A stretch of DNA of 11,064 bases. Source: JAGOSA01 sp043718505 (lineage in GTDB: Bacteria > Patescibacteriota > Minisyncoccia > Phycocordibacterales > UBA9973). Under the pieces are notes generated by a model. It saw only the letters and a list, made by a program, of their open reading frames with translations. It ran no database searches and had not been told where the DNA came from. Location: positions 1 to 11,064 of the forward strand of contig JAYSVN010000045.1 of the NCBI GenBank assembly GCA_043718505.1, written 5' to 3'. The position numbers and the translations under genes were made by a program. Below, one piece after another: positions 6,734-11,064 of the stretch (its first letter is position 1; every line of letters begins with the position of its first letter).

Positions 6734-7216
6734 TTACTTCTGAACGAGAACAGTTGCTACGTTTTGAGATGTACCGCAATCAATGTAGTAAGTTACGGGT
6801 AGAGTTGTACCGGCAAGCTTCACAATTTTGAAACCATACGGCTTGATGGTAAACGTATCGCCGAGACGAACTTTTGTTGTCTGTGGTGAACGATTATCGA
6901 TCATAATACTGGTGCCTGCTTTAAACGTTACATTGTTCGGACGGGCCTGACAGGTTTTGTCGAGCTGAATGCGATTATCACCATAGGCTGTGACGGCATC
7001 GCTGTAAGACAAATTGCTATTGGTGACAACATTAGGACTTCCTCCGCTAGTATCTTCAGTTGAAGTTGGTTCTTCTGTTACGGCAGGTGCGGGTGTTTCA
7101 GTCACCGGCGGCGTTGATTTATTCTTAAACAACATTATCGCTGCAATAATAAGCACTACAACTACAATAATCCAAACCCAAGCCTTGCTGCTTTTGTTTT
7201 CCATGTTGTTTTCCAT
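6734..7216 (-). CDS. Membrane-anchored cupredoxin-like domain protein
   Basis: The product has 160 residues from the first ATG; an in-frame ATG at 7204 (MENKSSKAW) would give 156 and cannot be excluded. One transmembrane helix (about 12-30, AWVWIIVVVVLIIAAIMLF) is followed by a Pro/Thr/Glu-rich linker (34-58). A C-terminal beta domain (about 80-160) has the look of a cupredoxin: NNVTFKAGTSIMIDNRS, then GDTFTIKPYGFKIVKL, then TYYIDCGTSQNVATVLVQ. The domain would sit on the outer face of the membrane. It has two Cys (89 and 147). Cys147 falls where cupredoxins have their copper Cys, but the partner His residues are absent (TTK in place of the usual HTV), so copper binding is doubtful and a disulphide between the two Cys is possible. 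Function unknown. It is divergent from the sugar transferase gene and has its own terminator. Confidence 0.7.
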   Translation of the reverse strand: MENNMENKSSKAWVWIIVVVVLIIAAIMLFKNKSTPPVTETPAPAVTEEPTSTEDTSGGSPNVVTNSNLSYSDAVTAYGDNRIQLDKTCQARPNNVTFKAGTSIMIDNRSPQTTKVRLGDTFTIKPYGFKIVKLAGTTLPVTYYIDCGTSQNVATVLVQK

Positions 7217-7232
7217 ATATATGTATCTTAGT

Positions 7233-7253
7233 TAGTAATACTACTATAAGTAG
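7233..7253. repeat. Overlapping short inverted repeats in the divergent intergenic region
   Basis: TAGTA-A-TACTA (7233-7243) overlaps CTACT-ATA-AGTAG (7241-7253). They lie between the divergent genes starting at 7216 (minus) and 7340 (plus), a place where an operator could act. Sequences this short and A/T-rich can arise by chance. No convincing promoter for the minus-strand gene was found here. Confidence 0.3.
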
Positions 7254-7305
7254 ACCATACCTGTATAAAAATGCAATGGCTGCAACAGACACTGACTGCC
7301 CGGCG

Positions 7306-7333
7306 TTTACAAATACGACAGCTAGGCTATAAT
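7306..7333 (+). promoter_or_regulatory. Promoter of the sugar transferase gene, leaderless type
   Basis: TTTACA (7306-7311) and a consensus TATAAT (7328-7333) are separated by 16 nt. The -10 box ends 6 nt before the ATG at 7340, so transcription should begin at or next to the start codon. This also shows that the in-frame ATG at 7271, upstream of the promoter, is not the start. Confidence 0.75.
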
Positions 7334-7339
7334 CGCACC

Positions 7340-8623
7340 ATGATTCAGACTCGCCAGCTTATCCTGGTTTTAGGCGATGCTATCGCCTTTTTCGTCTCCT
7401 TTTGCCTCATGATCTTACTCCGCTTCGGCAGCGAAGGCTGGAGGTCAGCCGCAAGTGTTCACAGCGGACCTTTTGTTTTCCTCTTTATCCTTTGGTTTCT
7501 GGTTCTCTTTGTTTTTGACTTTTATGATATTCGTCGGGTAAATCCGAATCCGAGAAATATCGGACGACTGGCCATGGCCTTTATGGTGAGCGGCGGCGTC
7601 AGCATTGTTCTTTTCTACTCATTTCCTTATTTCGGCATTACACCAAAAATTACTTTGGTGATTGCTATTTCCGCAGCTTTTGTTCTCATTGCCGGTTGGC
7701 GCCGCTTATTTTATAAAATCTTTACTTCTTTTTTAACCAGATCAATTATTCTCATCGGTGATAGTGCAGCGATACATAATTTTGCTGGGGAAATAAAAAA
7801 GAATCCGGCGCTCGGGCGTATTGTTGGTATTTGGAAAAAAGGTCAAAAAAATGAAATGCCCGGAGAAGAAGTTCATTTACTTATTTCTGAAAGTCATGAG
7901 CCTGAACTTTTACTTACTGCCGCTGAGCAGCTGAAATGTACTGGTATCTCTCTTTTGCGGGCATATGAAGATCTTTTCGGCAGGATACCGCTTTCCCTCA
8001 TGACTGAAGAGCGGGCAATGGAAATTATTTCGAAAAGGGAAAATATAGGCTTTATTTTTATCCGTCGTTTTTTTGAAATCATTATTGCCATTACTGTCAT
8101 GATCATAGCTTCGCCTTTTTTCCTGATTGCCGCGATTGCGACAATTATAGAAACCGGCTGGCCGATATTTATCCTCCAAAAAAGAATCGGCGCCAACCGT
8201 ATGCCGTTTACTCTCTACAAGCTCAGATCAATGATTCATAATGCTGAAAGTAAAAGTGGAGCAGTCTGGACTGAAGAAAAAGATCCGCGTATTACCAAGG
8301 TCGGTCGTATTGTCCGCAAACTTCACATAGATGAAATTCCGCAGATGTGGAATGTCCTTGTTGGTGACCTGGCACTTGTCGGCCCGCGGCCTGAGCGGCC
8401 CGAATTTGTCGTTGGACTTGAGAAAGAAATTCCCTACTATTTTTTGCGCCACATTCAGAAACCCGGTTTTACCGGCTGGGGACAAATTAAATTTCGCTAC
8501 GCACGTTCAGTACTCGATTCAAAAGAAAAATTTGAATACGATCTCTACTATTTAGCTAATCGTTCATTGCTTCTTGATCTTGGTATTGTTATCAAAACCG
8601 TGCAGATTATTTTTACGCACTAG
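7340..8623 (+). CDS. Polyprenyl-phosphate sugar-1-phosphate transferase (exopolysaccharide initiation)
   Basis: The enzyme transfers a sugar 1-phosphate from a nucleotide sugar to undecaprenyl phosphate, the first membrane step of surface-polysaccharide synthesis. It has 427 residues. About four N-terminal transmembrane helices (7-28, 43-62, 77-95, 104-120) are followed by a Rossmann-like segment (about 134-210, starting RSIILIGDSAAIH) and a reentrant membrane helix (245-270). The C-terminal Bac_transf catalytic domain contains YKLRSMIHNAE (293-303), the Asp-Glu dyad in HIDEIPQ (Asp331-Glu332), GDLALVGPRPERPEF (342-356) and KPGFTGWGQI (374-383). This is the layout of the WbaP-type, long monotopic phosphoglycosyl transferases. 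The sugar cannot be predicted. The start at 7340 is set by the promoter immediately before it. The gene faces two glycosyltransferase genes tail to tail across 30 nt, with no clear terminator between. Confidence 0.93.
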   Translation: MIQTRQLILVLGDAIAFFVSFCLMILLRFGSEGWRSAASVHSGPFVFLFILWFLVLFVFDFYDIRRVNPNPRNIGRLAMAFMVSGGVSIVLFYSFPYFGITPKITLVIAISAAFVLIAGWRRLFYKIFTSFLTRSIILIGDSAAIHNFAGEIKKNPALGRIVGIWKKGQKNEMPGEEVHLLISESHEPELLLTAAEQLKCTGISLLRAYEDLFGRIPLSLMTEERAMEIISKRENIGFIFIRRFFEIIIAITVMIIASPFFLIAAIATIIETGWPIFILQKRIGANRMPFTLYKLRSMIHNAESKSGAVWTEEKDPRITKVGRIVRKLHIDEIPQMWNVLVGDLALVGPRPERPEFVVGLEKEIPYYFLRHIQKPGFTGWGQIKFRYARSVLDSKEKFEYDLYYLANRSLLLDLGIVIKTVQIIFTH

Positions 8624-8653
8624 ATTCAGCTTTTAGATTATCCAGGTGTTTGG

Positions 8654-10021
8654 TTAGTCAGATTTTGGGTTCGCATTTTTGATTAACAACAAAATGTCTG
8701 CCGGTTTTGTATTCTTATTTGAAAAAACATGAACTGAAGGAATTACCGGCAGCATGCTTCTGCCGTCTATCCATGTCTTTTTGCTTTTGCCTTTTAAATA
8801 GTAAATGTTGGTATTGAGCAGAGTAAAAACTTCTTTATGAAAAGCGATGGCCAAATGTGCCGGAAATGATTCTATTCCGATAAAGAAAGATGCTTTTTTC
8901 ATGAGCGAAGCGAGTTGAGGAATAGTTAGGTTGGTAGCAATAAGCCAAGATTCTGCTGCGAGTTTTTTGGCTGACATATCCTTGGCTGGTAGGTTTTTGA
9001 CATGCAGATCTCTGACTAGGTTACGCAAAAAACCTTCATGCGACGGCAACCCGGTAAGTACAGCCAGGTAGCCACGCTCATGTAATCCAATGAGCAAATT
9101 CCGCCAAGCATCACGGTTCCAGCCCTTTTCTTTTTCAAAGCTGGCCGGTGATATGACCGCAAGCTTCGGCTGCGACAATTTTGGCAAATGTGGCAAGGCA
9201 ATTTCCAAACCTGCATCATCTAAACTATAAAAATGCGGCTCAAAACTTGCCGAGAGTGCATCTTTGCAAAAAGGCTGAATGAGGTGTAGATAATTTTTCC
9301 ATTCATCTTGTTTGAGGTCATAGCGGGCCCAGTGGTTGGCCAAAAAACTGGCCTCGGCTATGTCAAAGGAAATCAAAAACTTCGCACCGGTAAAGGACCA
9401 AAAAATATTTTGGCTGGGCAAATAGGCCCTGGCGTTGATGACAATATCGTACTTCTCTTTCCGAATCAGACGCAGCGTGCGGAGAGAGCTTCGGCAGGCG
9501 GAGAAAAAATCGTCACTATTACGTCGTTTTTTGTCATTTTGTTGCTTATTGTCATTCTGTTGTTCTTTGCCATTTCGTCGCTCTTTAAGAAAAAATAAAA
9601 ATGGATCTTCCCAAAAAAATACCTTGCCAATATTTGGATTTCCTGCCAGAACATCTTTGGCTTTCGGATTGATAACAAAATCAATTTCACTTTGCGGATG
9701 ATGTCGTTTGATAATGGGTAGTAGAAAAGTTGAAAAAAGCAGATCGCCGAACTGATCGACTTTAACAATCAGAATCTTTCGAGGTGAAGACGGCACACTT
9801 CTGCCAAAGCGTTTCCAGAAAAAAACCAGATCACCTAACACTTCAATTGGAAATAAAATGATTAAATATAAAGCTTTGAGATATTTATTGCGCAGTGTAT
9901 TACGCAAACCAAAACGCGGGCGTGACAAGTTGGCAAAAAACTTTATGAAAAGGCTTTTATATTTTTGGACAAGCGGCATATTCATATTATTTTTGTCACT
10001 TTCATTACTTTGCTTATTCAT
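8654..10021 (-). CDS. Glycosyltransferase family 9 (heptosyltransferase-like) protein
   Basis: The protein has 455 residues. The N-terminal half carries KILIVKVDQFGDLLFSTFLL (82-101), the GT9 counterpart of the nucleotide-binding start with its GD. The C-terminal half has ISPASFEKEKGWNRDAWRNL (290-309) and SFFIGIESFPAHLAIAF (378-394), which matches the family's G-D-[ST]-G-x-x-H-L-A motif with Glu-Ser-Phe in place of the usual Asp-[ST]-Gly. GT9 enzymes add heptose or related sugars to lipid-linked glycans; without LPS genes the acceptor here is unknown. Before the catalytic part is an 80-residue extension with an amphipathic or hydrophobic stretch (about 47-70) that may bind the membrane. Residues 146-169 are a tandem six-residue repeat, inserted between two core strands. 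The start is 1 nt behind the stop of the upstream GT4 gene, so the two are almost certainly co-transcribed. Met13 or Met15 are possible later starts. Confidence 0.8.
   Translation of the reverse strand: MNKQSNESDKNNMNMPLVQKYKSLFIKFFANLSRPRFGLRNTLRNKYLKALYLIILFPIEVLGDLVFFWKRFGRSVPSSPRKILIVKVDQFGDLLFSTFLLPIIKRHHPQSEIDFVINPKAKDVLAGNPNIGKVFFWEDPFLFFLKERRNGKEQQNDNKQQNDKKRRNSDDFFSACRSSLRTLRLIRKEKYDIVINARAYLPSQNIFWSFTGAKFLISFDIAEASFLANHWARYDLKQDEWKNYLHLIQPFCKDALSASFEPHFYSLDDAGLEIALPHLPKLSQPKLAVISPASFEKEKGWNRDAWRNLLIGLHERGYLAVLTGLPSHEGFLRNLVRDLHVKNLPAKDMSAKKLAAESWLIATNLTIPQLASLMKKASFFIGIESFPAHLAIAFHKEVFTLLNTNIYYLKGKSKKTWIDGRSMLPVIPSVHVFSNKNTKPADILLLIKNANPKSD
9515..9586 (-). repeat. 18-bp tandem repeat, four in-frame copies, within the GT9 gene
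   Basis: The minus strand encodes KERRNG, KEQQND, NKQQND and KKRRNS in succession: four diverged copies of an 18-nt unit. A related unit (NKQSNE, 10001-10018) occurs at the start of the same gene and matches the third copy at 14 of 18 bases. The repeat stays in frame and adds a charged loop to the protein. Confidence 0.7.
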
Positions 10022-10022
10022 A

Positions 10023-11064
10023 TTACTTTTTTATTTCATTAAATATAGCCGCCAGAACTTTGGCGCTCGCAACCCAGGAAAAACGTCTGGCATTAACGAA
10101 GCCGCGCTCCCGAAGTTCCTCGCGCAACTTTCCATCAGAGAGTAAATGATTAATTGCATCTCCAAAAATCTTCGGATCTTTCGGATCAGCAAAAAGTGCG
10201 CCGTCGCCTGCTACTTCTCTCATAATCGCAATATCAGAAACGACCAGCGGCGTACCGAGAGTCTGAGCTTCGACCACCGGGAGTCCAAAACCTTCATCTA
10301 AAGTCGGAAAAGCAAAAATGGCTGCATCTTTATATAATTTTATTTTGCAGAATTCAGCAGCAATGTAACCAAGCTCTATAATCCTTTTCTCAACTCCATG
10401 TTTTTTTGCCAAAAATTCCTCATGGCTGCCAGCCAAACGGTCACCGGCAATTACCAAATAAACTCCGCTCACATATTGAAGAGCTTCAATCAGAACAGCC
10501 AGGTTTTTTCTTTTCCGATTAATGCCCATATACAAAATATATGTATGCGGAATGGACGGACATATTGTGTATGCTTCTACATCCCCACTGGCTAGTACAG
10601 GAGCATTGTAGACAACGATAACTGCATGTTCTCTTTTATATAATTTTTTCACAGCTTCGGCTGTAGTTTTTGAAATGGCGACAATGTGCTTACTGAATTT
10701 GGCAGCGATGGAATATGAAAGCGACATGATGCTTCTCGCAAAAGCACCGGACTCCTCAGGGAAAGTTGCGTAGGCGAGATCATGAATCGTTACAACAGAT
10801 TTTTTTACCAGCAGCCAGGGAAAAAGAGTTGTCGGTGAATAGATAATAGAGGCTCTTTTTTTGAAAAAAATAAAAGGTACGATGCATTGAAGGGCGAAAA
10901 AGGAAAGGAATTTACCTTTGGCAAAGTTAATTGTGACGACTTCAACCCGATCACTCCTAAGACTCGCCGGCCAGGAAATATTGCCGTTTGCCACAAGTAT
11001 AAAAAAGTGCGGAGATCCAGGATCTGTTACCAGGGCTTTTAGCATCGACTTGGCGTAGAGGCTT
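10023..11064 (-). CDS. Glycosyltransferase family 4 protein (5' end outside window)
   Basis: The frame stays open to the right edge. Upstream of the first in-window ATG (11045) it reads SLYAKS, matching the usual GT4 opening (RYAKSLLKAL-like), so the true start lies beyond 11064. In numbering from that ATG, the N-terminal acceptor domain includes SVVTIHDLAYATFPEESG (83-100) and HIVAISKTTAEAVKKLY (120-136). The C-terminal donor domain includes YILYMGINRKRKNLAVLIEA (169-188) and the E-x7-E motif in FPTLDEGFGLPVVEAQTLGT (246-265; Glu251 and Glu259), followed by REVAGDGALFADPKDP. GT4 enzymes are retaining and use nucleotide sugars. With the sugar transferase at 7340 and the GT9 gene 1 nt downstream, it probably extends a surface glycan at the cytoplasmic membrane face. 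Donor and acceptor are not predictable. Confidence 0.9.
   Translation of the reverse strand, partial: SLYAKSMLKALVTDPGSPHFFILVANGNISWPASLRSDRVEVVTINFAKGKFLSFFALQCIVPFIFFKKRASIIYSPTTLFPWLLVKKSVVTIHDLAYATFPEESGAFARSIMSLSYSIAAKFSKHIVAISKTTAEAVKKLYKREHAVIVVYNAPVLASGDVEAYTICPSIPHTYILYMGINRKRKNLAVLIEALQYVSGVYLVIAGDRLAGSHEEFLAKKHGVEKRIIELGYIAAEFCKIKLYKDAAIFAFPTLDEGFGLPVVEAQTLGTPLVVSDIAIMREVAGDGALFADPKDPKIFGDAINHLLSDGKLREELRERGFVNARRFSWVASAKVLAAIFNEIKK

Noticed and set aside
7894..8485. Several open frames on the minus strand inside the sugar transferase gene
   Set aside because: They overlap the catalytic domain of a well-supported gene and have no recognisable protein features.
8624..8653. Shared terminator between the convergent sugar transferase and GT9 genes
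   Set aside because: The 30-nt gap and its flanks contain no stem followed by a T-run on either strand.
9308..9701. Plus-strand open frames opposite the GT9 gene
   Set aside because: They are antisense to a gene with clear GT9 motifs; the Phe/Leu/Ser-rich stretch is the reverse of the 18-bp repeat, not a membrane protein.
1..11064. Recoding of TGA as glycine, known from some Patescibacteria
   Set aside because: None of the genes needs an in-frame TGA to be complete. No TGA stop occurs among the eight, but this is too few to suggest recoding.
1..11064. CRISPR array, insertion sequence, integrase, tRNA or toxin-antitoxin pair
   Set aside because: No spaced direct repeats, transposase motifs, terminal inverted repeats or cloverleaf sequences were found; the only tandem repeat is coding.

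Overview
The window looks like a chromosomal segment from a Patescibacteria (Candidate Phyla Radiation) genome, most likely a member of the Parcubacteria group. This is inferred from four things: a winged-helix regulator with an N-terminus typical of that group, a large secreted protein built from peptidoglycan-binding domains, Cys modules, 'SPNGGE' repeats and a kelch propeller, very short intergenic spacers, and start codons without Shine-Dalgarno sequences. All genes read through under the standard code. The eight stop codons that fall inside the window are TAA or TAG. No mobile element, tRNA, rRNA or CRISPR array was seen.

Layout. Positions 1-343 (minus) hold the first 114 codons of a winged-helix regulator that runs off the left edge. 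A terminator and a promoter fill the 72-bp gap to a 1216-residue secreted modular protein (416-4066, minus). Next, still on the minus strand, is the ribosomal stalk operon rplJ-rplL (4205-5173), with a strong terminator behind rplL. In front of rplJ lie a recognisable L10 leader RNA and a terminator-attenuator, and a good promoter (TTGACG-16-TAGGAT) precedes the leader. Upstream are two membrane-anchored proteins exported to the cell surface: a one-helix beta-propeller protein (5455-6663) and a one-helix cupredoxin-like protein (6734-7216).

The right-hand third is a surface-glycan locus. A polyprenyl-phosphate sugar-1-phosphate transferase (7340-8623, plus) faces two overlapping-operon glycosyltransferases on the minus strand: a GT9-like (heptosyltransferase-fold) enzyme (8654-10021) and a GT4 enzyme that runs off the right edge (10023-11064). 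The first would load a sugar phosphate on the lipid carrier and the others would extend the chain. The exact sugars cannot be read from sequence.

The most interesting signals are regulatory: a complete-looking L10-controlled attenuator with competing pairings, and at least three genes whose -10 box ends only 6-7 nt before the start codon, which implies leaderless mRNAs. At the protein level the notable items are a duplicated, unnamed Cys-containing module between two peptidoglycan-binding domains, a cupredoxin-like fold that lacks copper-binding histidines, and an 18-bp in-frame tandem repeat inserted in the GT9 gene.
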